64,000 nt of DNA from Haloterrigena sp. KLK7 (GCF_037914945.1 NZ_CP149787.1:558001-622000); one strand, 5' to 3'; shown: positions 47,035 to 55,869, counted from the first letter of the stretch. Program-made: numbers and translations. The notes: generated by a model from the letters alone, not told the origin.

Positions 47035-47709
47035 CTACTCGCCCATCGCGGCGATCTCGTCCTCGAGCCACTCGCGGAACCACTTCACCCGCTTCAGCCG
47101 CCGATGGGCGATGCCCTCGGCGGTGTCGCTCCGGACGCGCGAGGCGGCGTCGTAGCCGCGCTCCAGGACGCGATCGACCATCTCGTCGCAGTCCATGTGG
47201 GTTCGGGCCTCGTACCCCATCCGCAACAGCATCAGGGCGGTGCCGTTGGCGCCGACCTTGTCGAGCAAGTCGGCCTCGATGAGACACTGGGTCTCGAGCG
47301 TGAGATCGGTCAGATCGCCCTGGTAGGAGTGGTGTTCGATGGCCCGACAGACCTGCTCGATGAATGAGTCGGGGTAGTCCGCGCGCGACTCGAGGTACTC
47401 CCGGGCGACGCGCGCGCCGGCCTCGGCGTGGAGTTCCTGATCGGTCTCGAGTTTGGCGACGTCGTGAAAGAGCGCGGCGACGCGTGTGACGTCGATGTCG
47501 GCGCCTTCCTCGCGCGCGATCTCCGTGGCGAGTTCGACCACGTTGAGAATGTGGTTGTGTCGGTACTCCGCGGAGTGCCAGGGGTACCAACGCATCCGGC
47601 CGCCCTCCTCTTCCTTCTCGACGCTGGCCGCGAGATACTCGAAGACGAAGCCTTTCATCTCCTCGAACTCGGCGTCGGATACCCTGGTCTCTTTTATTTC
47701 GACGCCCAC
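47035..47709 (-). CDS. HD domain-containing protein
   Basis: 224 residues with the HD signature: His in RHNHILNVVELATEI, His-Asp in AALFHDVAKLE, His-His in AIEHHSYQG and Asp in IEADLLDKVGANG, a full metal site. It is not closely similar to the HD protein at 5140-5955 and is nearer to the YedJ/RNase Y-type HD hydrolases. The start at 47709 is GTG (VGVEIKETRV); the promoter may be the AT-rich stretch just upstream (47720-47760). Substrate unknown. Confidence 0.87.
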   Translation of the reverse strand: MGVEIKETRVSDAEFEEMKGFVFEYLAASVEKEEEGGRMRWYPWHSAEYRHNHILNVVELATEIAREEGADIDVTRVAALFHDVAKLETDQELHAEAGARVAREYLESRADYPDSFIEQVCRAIEHHSYQGDLTDLTLETQCLIEADLLDKVGANGTALMLLRMGYEARTHMDCDEMVDRVLERGYDAASRVRSDTAEGIAHRRLKRVKWFREWLEDEIAAMGE

Positions 47710-47926
47710 GAGAGATCCCTCCGCAGTAAACGAACGATAGTCATTATCGGAATGTTAGGTCGTTTCGCTCTTTAGCCTTTGGTTCAGTTGGGTCGTACTA
47801 TACACTGACACGTTCGCCTCGGGTCTCCGAGTCGCGTGTGCGAACTCGGGGGATGACGCCGACGCCGAGCCGCAAATAGCATGAATATCCGTTAGAATCA
47901 AAGCGACGGCCGGGGAAAGGGTGGGT

Positions 47927-48343
47927 ATGAGTAGCGAACAGGAGCAGGAGTCGATCCGGTGTCTCGTCGCCAAAGTCGGTCTCGACGGTCACGATCGGGG
48001 GGCACACGTCATCGCGCGGGCGTTCCGAGACGCCGGCTTCGAAGTCATCTACTCCGGCCTGCACAAGGCGCCCGAGGAGATCGTCCAGGCGGCCGTCCAG
48101 GAGGACGTCGACGTGCTGGGGATCTCCATCCTCTCGGGGGCACACGACACGCTCATCCCGAAGATCATGGACGGCCTCGAGGAGTACGGCGCCAAGGAGG
48201 ACACGCTCGTGCTGGCCGGCGGCGTCATCCCCGAGGAGGACCGCGAGGAACTCTACGAGGAGGGCGTCGCGGCCGTCTTCGGCCCCGGGACGTCGGTCGA
48301 GGAGACCATCGACTTCGTCCGCGAGAACGCTCCCGAGCGATGA
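47927..48343 (+). CDS. Methylmalonyl-CoA mutase, B12-binding (C-terminal) subunit
   Basis: 138 residues of the cobalamin-binding domain. The signature is KVGLDGHDRGAHVIARAF (DxHxxG with the cobalt-ligating His), then SILSGAHDTLIPKIMDGL and AGGVIPEEDREELYEEG (GG). In haloarchaea the mutase is split into a large catalytic and a small B12 subunit. The large subunit gene is not in the window. The stop overlaps the start of meaB by ATGA (48340-48343). It converts methylmalonyl-CoA and succinyl-CoA, linking odd-chain and branched-chain oxidation to the TCA cycle. Confidence 0.94.
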   Translation: MSSEQEQESIRCLVAKVGLDGHDRGAHVIARAFRDAGFEVIYSGLHKAPEEIVQAAVQEDVDVLGISILSGAHDTLIPKIMDGLEEYGAKEDTLVLAGGVIPEEDREELYEEGVAAVFGPGTSVEETIDFVRENAPER

Positions 48344-49428
48344 GCGCCGACGAGGACCTGCTCGAGGACCTGCTCGCGGGAAAACACCGCGCGCTGGCTC
48401 GAGTCATCTCGAAGATCGAGAACCGGGGGCCGGGGTATCGCGACCTCGTCTCCGAACTGTACGCGCACACCGGCGACGCCGACGTGATCGGCATCACGGG
48501 CAGCCCCGGCGCGGGGAAGTCGACGCTGGTCGACAAGCTCGCGGAGACCTACCGCGACCGCGGCGAGACCGTCGGCGTCATCGCGATCGATCCCTCCTCG
48601 CCGTTCACCGGCGGCGCGGTGCTCGGGGACCGGATCCGGATGGCCTCGACGGTCGGCGACATGGACGTCTTCGTGCGTTCGATGAGCGCCCGCGGGACCC
48701 TCGGTGGCCTCTCGACTGCCACCGCGGACGCCGTCAAGGCGATGGACGCCTTCGGCAAGGACAAGATCATCATCGAGACCGTCGGCGCCGGACAGAACGA
48801 GATCGACATCGTCCGCACCGCCGACACCGTCGCCGTCCTCGTCCCGCCGGGGTCGGGCGACGAGATCCAGACGCTGAAAGCCGGCATCCTCGAGATCGCC
48901 GACGTCTTCGTCGTCAACAAGGCGGACCGCGACGGCGCCGACCGGACCGTCCAGGAACTGCGTGATATGATCCAGCTCGACGAGGGAGGCGGCATGAGCG
49001 GCGGGGCCGGCGGTGGCGGCCACCACAGCCAGGAGGTCATCGACGCCCACGACGACTGGGATCCCGAGGACGACGTCGACGAAGCCGACGCCGACGCCGA
49101 GCGGTGGACCACCCCCATCGTCGAGACCGTCGCCACGCGCGGCAACGGGGTCGACGACCTGATCGACGAGTTCGCGAACCACCGCCGGTACCTGGTCGAC
49201 TCCGGCGAGCACGCCGAACAGGTCCGCGGCCGCTACGCCGAGGAGATCCGCACGCTGTTGCGCGAGGACGTCCACGCCATGCTCGAGGACCGACTCGCGG
49301 CCGCCGGCGGCGTCGACGACCTCGCCGAAGCGGTCCGGCAGGGCGAGACCGACCCCTACTCCATCGCCGACGACGTGTTGGCCCCCGTCGAGGCCTGTCT
49401 CGAGGACCTCGAGATCGACGATCGGTAG
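48340..49428 (+). CDS. meaB: Methylmalonyl-CoA mutase-associated GTPase MeaB
   Basis: 362 residues of the ArgK/MeaB GTPase family. P-loop GSPGAGKST near 54-62, AIDPSSPFTGGAVLGDRIRM, switch ETVGAGQNEIDIV, and the G4 motif NKAD. It protects and reloads mutase-bound B12. About 35 residues around 210-245 (GGGMSGGAGGGGHHSQEVID; DEADADAE) form a haloarchaeal Gly/His- and Asp-rich insert. The translation start overlaps the B12 subunit stop, so the two are coupled. After the stop there is a 120-base tandem repeat. Confidence 0.95.
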   Translation: MSADEDLLEDLLAGKHRALARVISKIENRGPGYRDLVSELYAHTGDADVIGITGSPGAGKSTLVDKLAETYRDRGETVGVIAIDPSSPFTGGAVLGDRIRMASTVGDMDVFVRSMSARGTLGGLSTATADAVKAMDAFGKDKIIIETVGAGQNEIDIVRTADTVAVLVPPGSGDEIQTLKAGILEIADVFVVNKADRDGADRTVQELRDMIQLDEGGGMSGGAGGGGHHSQEVIDAHDDWDPEDDVDEADADAERWTTPIVETVATRGNGVDDLIDEFANHRRYLVDSGEHAEQVRGRYAEEIRTLLREDVHAMLEDRLAAAGGVDDLAEAVRQGETDPYSIADDVLAPVEACLEDLEIDDR

Positions 49429-49549
49429 CGGAATCGGACGGTATCGGCACGGAATCGGCGCGGGAGTGGTACGGTATCGGCACGGTGTCGACACTGGATC
49501 GGCACGGGATCCGACCGGTATCGGGACGATATCGACGCCCGCGTCGGTG
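49429..49549. repeat. Degenerate 11-base tandem repeat
   Basis: About ten units based on GGTATCGGCAC: GGTATCGGCAC (49440), GGAATCGGCGC (49451), GGGAGTGGTAC (49462), GGTATCGGCAC (49473), GGTGTCGACAC (49484), TGGATCGGCAC (49495), GGGATCCGACC (49506), GGTATCGGGAC (49517), GATATCGACGC (49528). The 11-base register is kept throughout. It lies between the meaB stop and the hydrolase gene. No coding frame uses it. Confidence 0.8.
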
Positions 49550-49605
49550 TCGAGAACTGCATTCCAACCGCACCTCTAAGACGCTCGCGGTCATACCGAT
49601 CGGCC

Positions 49606-50568
49606 ATGAAGGCCCGAACACTCCTCGGTGCAGCGGTCGGTACCGTCGGTGCAGCCGTGCTCGGCAATCGCCTCCTCAAAAAGCGAGCGGGCGACCTCGA
49701 GAACCCGCTCGTCGGGATCGAGCGGACGTATCGCTGGCGGGGCATCGAGACGAGCTACACCGTCGCCGGCGATCCGAACGATCCGGATCTGCTCCTCTGT
49801 CACGGGATCTACGCCGGCGCGAGCAGCCACGAGTTCGAACCGATCGTCGATCGACTGGCCGAGGACTACCACGTGATCGCGGTCGACCTCCCCGGGTTCG
49901 GTCGATCCGAGCGACCGCCGCTGGTCTACTCGGCGACGCTCTACGCCGAGTTCCTCCGCGACTTCGCCGCCGACGTGACCGACGAGCCGATCGTCGTCGC
50001 TTCCTCGCTGACCGGTTCCTTCGCCGTCGAGGCCGCCGCGGAGACCGAAGACTCCGACCGGGACGACTTCAGACACCTCGTCCTCATCTGTCCGACCGAC
50101 GAGACGGCCGACGAGCGGCCGTGGGTTCGCACCCTCGTCCGGACGCCCGTCGTCGGGACGACGATCTTCAACCTGCTGGCGAGCAAACCCTCGATCCGCT
50201 ACTTCTACGACCGCGACGGCTACTACGACTCCGACCGGATCGACGACGAGGCGGTCGCCTACGCGTGGCGAAGCGCCCACCAGCCCGGCGCCCGCTACGC
50301 GCCCGCCTCGTTCAGCAGCGGGACCCTCGATCCCGACTTCGACCTCAAGACCGAGCTGGCCGCGATCGACACCCCGACCACGCTCGTCTGGGGCCGCGAC
50401 GCCGACCTCGTCCCGCTGCGGGAGGGCCGAGACCTCGCCGAGGCCGCCGACACCGACCTCGTCGTCATCGACTACGCGACGCAACTGCCACACGCCGAGC
50501 ATCCCGAGAAGTTCGTCGAGTACCTGTCTGCGGAACTGCCCCACGCCGGCATCGATATCGGAGACTGA
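49606..50568 (+). CDS. Alpha/beta-fold hydrolase
   Basis: 320 residues. The first 30 residues hold a short hydrophobic helix (LLGAAVGTVGAAVLGNRLLK), probably a membrane anchor. The hydrolase fold follows: LLLCHGIYAGASSHEFEPIV (oxyanion HG), VDLPGFGRSERPPLVYSA, nucleophile in VVASSLTGSFAVEA (Ser-x-Ser-x-x-Gly, not the usual GxSxG), Asp in VWGRDADLVP and a final His in ATQLPHAEHPEKF. The triad is therefore plausible, with an unusual nucleophile elbow. Substrate unknown. Confidence 0.85.
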   Translation: MKARTLLGAAVGTVGAAVLGNRLLKKRAGDLENPLVGIERTYRWRGIETSYTVAGDPNDPDLLLCHGIYAGASSHEFEPIVDRLAEDYHVIAVDLPGFGRSERPPLVYSATLYAEFLRDFAADVTDEPIVVASSLTGSFAVEAAAETEDSDRDDFRHLVLICPTDETADERPWVRTLVRTPVVGTTIFNLLASKPSIRYFYDRDGYYDSDRIDDEAVAYAWRSAHQPGARYAPASFSSGTLDPDFDLKTELAAIDTPTTLVWGRDADLVPLREGRDLAEAADTDLVVIDYATQLPHAEHPEKFVEYLSAELPHAGIDIGD

Positions 50569-50943
50569 CGGCGTTCCCGAACGGCGATCCGTCGCTCTCT
50601 CGAGACGAGCGGTCCGTTTTTCCGGTCAGTGGTCGGACGAGGAACTCACCGATCGGACGGTGGTCGGGACCACAAAGCATATCCCACCCAACGGCGACTC
50701 GCCGAGTAGGACGGTGGACAGCGGGTAGGGGTACTCGCAGTTTCTGTCCACCGATTTATCTCCCGTCGAGACGGGCGCGACACTCGTCTGCCGCGAGCAG
50801 CGCACCGGGCGACAGCGAGGCCGCCGCTCGAGCGGACGGGAAGATCACTGCACCGAGACGTCGAGTAGGACAACCGAGAGGGTCGACAAACAGCACGTAA
50901 ATCGAGATTCGACCCGCGACGCTGCGACCCGTGGTTCGGACCG
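50569..50943. other. Convergent intergenic region with a long hairpin
   Basis: 375 bases between two convergent genes; no protein gene supported. It contains the 42-base hairpin described separately, an upstream TATA-like AAAGCATATCCC (about 50672-50683, plus strand) and otherwise ordinary GC-rich sequence. Confidence 0.5.
50712..50753 (+). ncRNA. Candidate small structured RNA or terminator hairpin
   Basis: CGGTGGACAG (50712-50721) pairs perfectly with CTGTCCACCG (50744-50753). Inside, CGGGTA and TACTCG form a second 6-pair stem (one G-U) around GGGG, leaving a CAGTTT bulge. A plus-strand TATA-like AAAGCATATCCC lies 25-35 bases before the hairpin, about the spacing expected for a short RNA starting near 50705. 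It lies 145 bases beyond the hydrolase stop, further than a normal terminator, and no U-run follows. Orientation and transcription are unproven. Confidence 0.35.
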
Positions 50944-51339
50944 CTAGACCGGACTGAACCCGAGCACGCGTTCGCCCGTCGTCTCCGAGACAGTCACCTC
51001 GATCTCGACCTCGAGGCCGCTCTCGACGTCCTCGGTATCGATCCCGACGACCTGGCCCGTGATGCGCACGGGGCCGAAGTCCGCGACGGCCGTCGCGTAG
51101 GGGGCGTCCTCCTCGAAGGCCGGCGTCGGGACGTGCGTCACGGTGAAGGTCCGAATCTCGCCCGTCTCCGGCAGCGAGGCCTCCTCGAGGTCGGTCACGC
51201 CGCAGTCGGGACAGACCCGCCGGGGCGGCAGGGAGCCGTGGTCGTTCGGACACGCGAGGTAGTAGGCCGCGCCCTCCTCGGCGGCGTCGAGCCATTCGTC
51301 GAAGCCGGCGTCTCGAGTTTCGGATTCGGTATCGCTCAT
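50944..51339 (-). CDS. Zn-ribbon/OB-fold protein (DUF35), acyl-CoA-associated
   Basis: 131 residues. Residues 25-50 hold the rubredoxin-like zinc site (Cys30, His34, Cys43, Cys46: YYLACPNDHGSLPPRRVCPD and C), followed by an OB fold (IRTFTVTHVPTPAFEEDAPY; VRITGQVVGI). DUF35 proteins bind acyl-CoA and, in archaea, bridge thiolase and HMG-CoA synthase in one complex. Here its start shares base 51339 with the thiolase stop, so the two proteins are coupled. HMG-CoA synthase itself is not in the window. Confidence 0.93.
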   Translation of the reverse strand: MSDTESETRDAGFDEWLDAAEEGAAYYLACPNDHGSLPPRRVCPDCGVTDLEEASLPETGEIRTFTVTHVPTPAFEEDAPYATAVADFGPVRITGQVVGIDTEDVESGLEVEIEVTVSETTGERVLGFSPV

Positions 51340-52505
51340 TACTCGGTCACCTCCAACACGTGAACCGTCGCACTCGCGACGGTGCCGCCCGCGTTGTGGG
51401 CGACGCCGGTCGTCGCGTCCGCGACGAACTCGCTGTTGGGGTGGTTCCCGGAGAGCAGTTTCGTGACCTCGGCGATCTGGGAGGCACCGGTCGCGCCGAC
51501 CGGGTGGCCCTTGGCCTTCAGGCCGCCCGAGAGGTTGATCGGGGTCTCGCCGTCGGCGGTCGTCCGCCCGTCGCGGGCCGCCGAGATCCCCTCGCCGACC
51601 GGGAAGAGATCCAGCGACTCGATCGCGAGCACTTCGGCGATGGTGAAGCAGTCGTGGACCTCCGCGAAGTCGACGTCCGCGGCGTCGACGCCGGCGTCGG
51701 CGTAGGCCTCGTCGCCGGCCGCGCGGGCCGCGGGCGAGCGCGCGAGGTACTCGCGGTCGTGCAAGGCCATGCGGTCGCCGCCCTGACCGGTGCCGCTGAT
51801 CGAGACGGGCGCCTCGAGGCCGTGTTCCTCGGCGTAGTCCTCGCTCGTGAGGACCACCGCGGCGGCGCCGTCGGAGATCGGACAGGAGTCGTACAGTCCC
51901 AGCGGACTGGAGACCTGCGGGGCCTCGAGGACGTCGCTGACCTCGATCGCGCTCTGGTACTGGGCCTTCTCGTTGTTCAGGGCGTTCTCGTGGTTCTTGA
52001 CGGCGATGTGGGCCAGATCCTCGTGCTCGCCGCCGTACTCGTCGAAGTAGGCCTGGGCCATCAGCGCGTAGGCGCCGGGGAAGGTCATCCCCGCGCGGAC
52101 CTCCCAGAGGTCGTCGGCGGCGATCGCGAGCGCCTCGGTCGCGCCCGCGGTGCCGAGGTTGGTCATCCGCTCGGCGCCGCCGACGAGGATCACGTCGTCC
52201 TCGCCGTTGCGGATGCGCATGACCGCGTCCCGGACGGCCGCGCCGCTCGAGGCGCAGGCGGACTCGTAGCGGGTCGCCGGCGCCTGCACGCCGGCGGCCT
52301 CGGCCATCAACGGCCCCTGGTGGCCCTGGTGTTCGGACAGTTCGCCCATGAAGTTGCCGTAGAGGAGGGCGTCCACGTCGTCTCGAGGGACGCCGCTGTC
52401 CTCGAACGCCGCGATACTCGCCTCCGCGAAGAGGTCCCGGCTCGTCCGCTCGGGCGCGTTTCCGAACGGGGTCAGGCCGACACCTGCGACACGTACGTCA
52501 CTCAT
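51339..52505 (-). CDS. Thiolase domain protein (acetyl-CoA acetyltransferase-like)
   Basis: 388 residues. The nucleophilic Cys84 lies in YESACASSGAAVRDAVMRI, and the C-terminal catalytic motifs are AEVHDCFTIAEV and GGLKAKGHPVGATGASQIAE, where the His of GHP is present. This is the SCP2/archaeal thiolase type used with DUF35. It either makes acetoacetyl-CoA for mevalonate synthesis or cleaves 3-ketoacyl-CoA. The first ATG of the frame is two codons upstream (52511); MSDVRVAGVG at 52505 is the family-like start. The operon order is thiolase then DUF35. Confidence 0.93.
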   Translation of the reverse strand: MSDVRVAGVGLTPFGNAPERTSRDLFAEASIAAFEDSGVPRDDVDALLYGNFMGELSEHQGHQGPLMAEAAGVQAPATRYESACASSGAAVRDAVMRIRNGEDDVILVGGAERMTNLGTAGATEALAIAADDLWEVRAGMTFPGAYALMAQAYFDEYGGEHEDLAHIAVKNHENALNNEKAQYQSAIEVSDVLEAPQVSSPLGLYDSCPISDGAAAVVLTSEDYAEEHGLEAPVSISGTGQGGDRMALHDREYLARSPAARAAGDEAYADAGVDAADVDFAEVHDCFTIAEVLAIESLDLFPVGEGISAARDGRTTADGETPINLSGGLKAKGHPVGATGASQIAEVTKLLSGNHPNSEFVADATTGVAHNAGGTVASATVHVLEVTE

Positions 52506-52685
52506 ATACACACTCCTAGCGGATCACCGCGTTAATACTCCGCGGTTAATATGGAAACCTCCTCTCGCCACCGCGAGCGATTCACGCGCGTGGCCCGCGA
52601 GAGACCCGTCCCGCGATTCCCGTGTCGAACTCGCCGAGGGCTCGCCATCCACGGGTTTATAGTCGAACCCCTCACAAGATCGGTC

Positions 52686-53753
52686 ATGGCATCCGCCCCG
52701 TTCGATTTCGAGTTTCTCGCGGAGCTGACCGAGACGAGTGGCGTCCCCGGCTACGAGGACCGCGTTCGCGACCTCGTCGTCGCCGAGTTCGAGGAGAACG
52801 TCGATCGGGTCCGAACCGACGCGATGGGGAACGTCGTGGGGACGCTCGAGGGCGACTCGGACTACTCGGTCGCCGTCGCGGCCCACATGGACGAGATCGG
52901 CTTCATGGTCCGCCACCTGAAGGGCGACGAGGAGGGATTCGGCTTCGTCGAACTCGACGCGCTGGGCGGCTGGGACGCTCGGATTCTCAAGGCCCAGCGC
53001 GTGACGATCCACACCGACGACGGCGACCTGCCGGGCGTCATCGGCTCGCCGCCGCCGCACACGCTGAGCGACGAGCAGCGGGAGAAAACGCCCGAGGTCG
53101 ACGACGTCGTCGTGGACGTCGGTCTCCCCTACGAGGAGCTCGAGGACCGGGTCTCGCCGGGCGACCTCGTGACGATGGACCAGACGACCGAGCGCGTCGG
53201 CGAGACGGTCACCGGGAAGGCGCTCGACGACCGGATCTGCCTGTTCGCGATGCTCGAGGCGGCCCGCCGACTCGAGGAGCCCGACGTGACGATTCACTTC
53301 TGTGCGACCGTCCAGGAAGAGGTCGGCCTCCGCGGCGCACGCGCGCTGGGGGTCGACGTCGATCCCGACCTCGCGATCGCGCTCGACGTCACCGTCGCCA
53401 ACGACGTCCCGGGGTTCGAGGCCGGCGACCGCGTCACCGAACTCGGCGACGGCGCGGCGATCAAACTCAAGGACGGGAGCGTCATCACGAACCCGAAGGT
53501 CCACAAGCGACTCCAGGCGGTCGCCGACGAGGCGGGGATCGACGCCCAGCGCGAGATCCTTCCCTCCGGGGGCACCGACACCGCCGGCTTCCAGCTTTCC
53601 AACGGCGCCAAGCCCGTCGGCGCGATCTCGATCCCGACGCGCTACCTCCACACGCCGACCGAGGCCGCCCACGTCGACGACGTCGCGGCGACGATCGATC
53701 TCCTCGAGGCGTTCCTCTCGAGCGAGGACGGTGAGCACGACTACACGCTCTGA
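52686..53753 (+). CDS. M42 family metallopeptidase (glutamyl aminopeptidase/endoglucanase-like)
   Basis: 355 residues. The dinuclear metal site is complete: His in VAVAAHMDEIGFMV, Asp in GKALDDRICLFAML, Glu-Glu in TVQEEVGLRGA, Asp in AIALDVTVANDVPG and His in RYLHTPTEAAHVDD. M42 enzymes form tetrahedral aminopeptidase complexes in archaea and degrade short peptides. The frame before 52686 is basic and unlikely. The gene starts after ATAGTCGAACCCCTC with a TATA-like TTTATAG (52656-52662) about 27 bases before the ATG, so leaderless. Confidence 0.94.
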   Translation: MASAPFDFEFLAELTETSGVPGYEDRVRDLVVAEFEENVDRVRTDAMGNVVGTLEGDSDYSVAVAAHMDEIGFMVRHLKGDEEGFGFVELDALGGWDARILKAQRVTIHTDDGDLPGVIGSPPPHTLSDEQREKTPEVDDVVVDVGLPYEELEDRVSPGDLVTMDQTTERVGETVTGKALDDRICLFAMLEAARRLEEPDVTIHFCATVQEEVGLRGARALGVDVDPDLAIALDVTVANDVPGFEAGDRVTELGDGAAIKLKDGSVITNPKVHKRLQAVADEAGIDAQREILPSGGTDTAGFQLSNGAKPVGAISIPTRYLHTPTEAAHVDDVAATIDLLEAFLSSEDGEHDYTL

Positions 53754-53892
53754 GATGGAATCCGAGGCCGAGACGGTCTCGAGCGGTCACCGGCGGTCGC
53801 GATCTTTTCGGCCCGCCCGTATCGGGCGGACAGACAGGCGTCGGCCGAACGATTTCAACAAAGCCTTTTGACATTCACCGCACCGACTACGT

Positions 53893-54144
53893 ATGACATC
53901 TTCTGACGTTCCGGACCTGGATCTGGACCGGATATCGCCCCTCGCCTGGCGGTTGCTCCGCGTGGCGGCCGGATACGAGCAACGGGCGGTCGAACGGGAG
54001 ATCGACGAGCTCATGCAGGCCCACATCTCGATGCTCGAGGGCGGGAATCGATCGCTCTCCGCGTCCCGTCGGCGAATTCTACTCGAGCTCTACAGCGAGG
54101 AACTCACCGAAGAACAGATCCGAGCGATCGTGCGTCACTTTTAG
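53893..54144 (+). CDS. Small helical haloarchaeal hypothetical protein (83 aa)
   Basis: 83 residues, all predicted helical, with charged-hydrophobic alternation (LAWRLLRVAAGYEQRAVERE; IDELMQAHISMLEGG; RRRILLELYSEELTEEQIRA). No domain is recognised; it could be a small dimeric regulator. Codon use matches the neighbours, and a T-rich CCTTTTGAC element (53865-53873) lies about 25 bases before the ATG, supporting a real leaderless gene. Confidence 0.65.
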   Translation: MTSSDVPDLDLDRISPLAWRLLRVAAGYEQRAVEREIDELMQAHISMLEGGNRSLSASRRRILLELYSEELTEEQIRAIVRHF

Positions 54145-54217
54145 CGGATTTCGGGGATCGTCGGTGGCCGTTCGGCGGCCCTCCGCAGGATGTGACCCCA
54201 TGACAAGACTTAAGGAC

Positions 54218-54232
54218 GATAATGATAATCAT
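54218..54232. promoter_or_regulatory. Fur-box-like palindrome upstream of the DASS transporter
   Basis: GATAATGATAATCAT matches the first 15 bases of the bacterial Fur box consensus and includes the perfect palindrome ATGAT-A-ATCAT. It lies 12-26 bases before the ATG at 54244, downstream of a TATA-like GACTTAAGG (54207-54215), so it overlaps the expected start site, a repressor position. Haloarchaeal iron regulators are DtxR-type with other motifs, so the match may be fortuitous. Confidence 0.4.
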
Positions 54233-54243
54233 CGACTGTATCA

Positions 54244-55869
54244 ATGATACACGGTCGCATTAGTCAGTCTAACAGGCGAATCATCCAGTTCCTCGTTGCA
54301 GTGATCGGAACGATCGCGATCGCCGCCGCACCGTCTCCGACCGGGCTCTCGGTGGCGGGCCAGTACGCGATCGCGACGATGTTCTTCGCGGGCGTTCTCT
54401 GGGTGACCGGCACGCTACCGCTGGCGGTCACCGCACTGACGATCCCGCTCCTGCTGACGGGTACCGGCGTCTACGACGACATGGACGTCGCGCTATCGGG
54501 GTTCGCCGATCACATCATCTTTCTGTTTCTGGCGGGCTTCATGCTCGCGAACGCGATCCAGAAGTACGACATCGACCGGCGGATCGCGCTGTACACCATC
54601 GCCAAGATGGGGAGTTCGCCGCGGCGGCTGATCCTCGCGATCATGCTCGTGACCGCCGTATTGTCGATGTGGGTCTCGAACACCGCGACGACCGCGATGA
54701 TGACGCCCATCGCGGTCGGCGTCCTCACGCAGGTGCTCGATCGCGACGATCTCGCGTCGGTCGAGGACTCGGCTCCCGACGACCGGCCGACCGAAACGGC
54801 CGCCGACGGCGGAGCCGTCGAATCGGCGCCGCGGGCCGAATTCACGAACATCCAGATCTCGATGCTACTGGGGACCGCCTACGCGGCGAGCGTCGGCGGC
54901 GTCGGTACGATCATCGGCACGCCACCGAACGCGATCCTCGTCGGCCAACTGAACGCCATCTTGGATTACGAAATCGGGTTCGCCGACTGGTTCCTCGTCG
55001 GCTTCCCGATCGTCGTCGTGACGCTCCCGCTGGTCTGGCTCCTCCTCACCTACGTCCTCTACCCGCCGGAGGTTCCGGACGTCGCCGAGGCGCGAGCGAC
55101 CGCCCGGGAGCAACTCGAAGCGGAGGGCGCGCTCAGTCCGCGCGGTAAGCGAGTCGCCGCGATCTTCGCCGCGACGGCCGGCCTCTGGATGATCGGCGGT
55201 CTCGGCGAGTTCTTCGAACCGTACCTCTCGAGCGTCTGGATGACGTCGCTGTTCGGCGGCGAGGGGATGACGATCTTCGGCGTCGAGGGCCATCAGGGGC
55301 TGCTGTACTACGTGATGGTCGGCGTCGCCGCGGTGCCCGCGCTCGTGCTGGCCGACACGATGGAGTGGGACGAACTGGTCGACATCGACTGGGGGACGCT
55401 GCTGCTGTTCGGCGGCGGCATCTCGCTGGCGAACGCCCTCGCGGACACGGGCGCGACCGAGTGGATCGCGCAGACGGTCTTCAGCGGCCTCGTCGGCGCG
55501 CCCATCCTCCTCGTCATCGGTTCGGTCGTCCTGCTCGTCATCTTCCTGACCGAGATGACGTCGAACGCCGCGACGACGAGTATCATCGTTCCCGTCCTGA
55601 TCAGTCTCGGGAGCGTCTTCTCGGCGACGCTCGGTCTCACCGACTTCTCGACGGCGCTGTTCCTCGCCGTGGCCGGCACGATCGCCGCGAGCTTCGCGTT
55701 CGCGCTCCCGGTCGCGACGCCGCCGAACGCCATCGTGTTCGGGAGCGGCTATATCAAACAGCGCCACATGCTGCGGACGGGGCTCATCCTCAACGGAATC
55801 ATGACCGCGGTACTGACCGCGCTCATCTGGTTCCTGTTCACCTTCGTCTGGCCGCACATGCTGTGGTGA
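54244..55869 (+). CDS. SLC13/DASS family transporter (dicarboxylate:Na+ symporter-like)
   Basis: 541 residues, about 11-13 helices. The two SNT-type repeats are present: MWVSNTATTAMMTPIAVGVL in the first half and EMTSNAATTSIIVPVLISLG in the second, followed by VATPPNAIVFGSGYIKQRHM. Both bear the Ser/Thr-Asn-Ala/Thr-Thr motifs that bind Na+ and a carboxylate. GVGTIIGTPPNAILVGQLNA is the first half's second conserved loop. It should import C4-dicarboxylates or a related anion driven by Na+. A hydrophilic acidic insert (DDLASVEDSAPDDRPTETAA) lies in the first cytoplasmic loop. Confidence 0.93.
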   Translation: MIHGRISQSNRRIIQFLVAVIGTIAIAAAPSPTGLSVAGQYAIATMFFAGVLWVTGTLPLAVTALTIPLLLTGTGVYDDMDVALSGFADHIIFLFLAGFMLANAIQKYDIDRRIALYTIAKMGSSPRRLILAIMLVTAVLSMWVSNTATTAMMTPIAVGVLTQVLDRDDLASVEDSAPDDRPTETAADGGAVESAPRAEFTNIQISMLLGTAYAASVGGVGTIIGTPPNAILVGQLNAILDYEIGFADWFLVGFPIVVVTLPLVWLLLTYVLYPPEVPDVAEARATAREQLEAEGALSPRGKRVAAIFAATAGLWMIGGLGEFFEPYLSSVWMTSLFGGEGMTIFGVEGHQGLLYYVMVGVAAVPALVLADTMEWDELVDIDWGTLLLFGGGISLANALADTGATEWIAQTVFSGLVGAPILLVIGSVVLLVIFLTEMTSNAATTSIIVPVLISLGSVFSATLGLTDFSTALFLAVAGTIAASFAFALPVATPPNAIVFGSGYIKQRHMLRTGLILNGIMTAVLTALIWFLFTFVWPHMLW

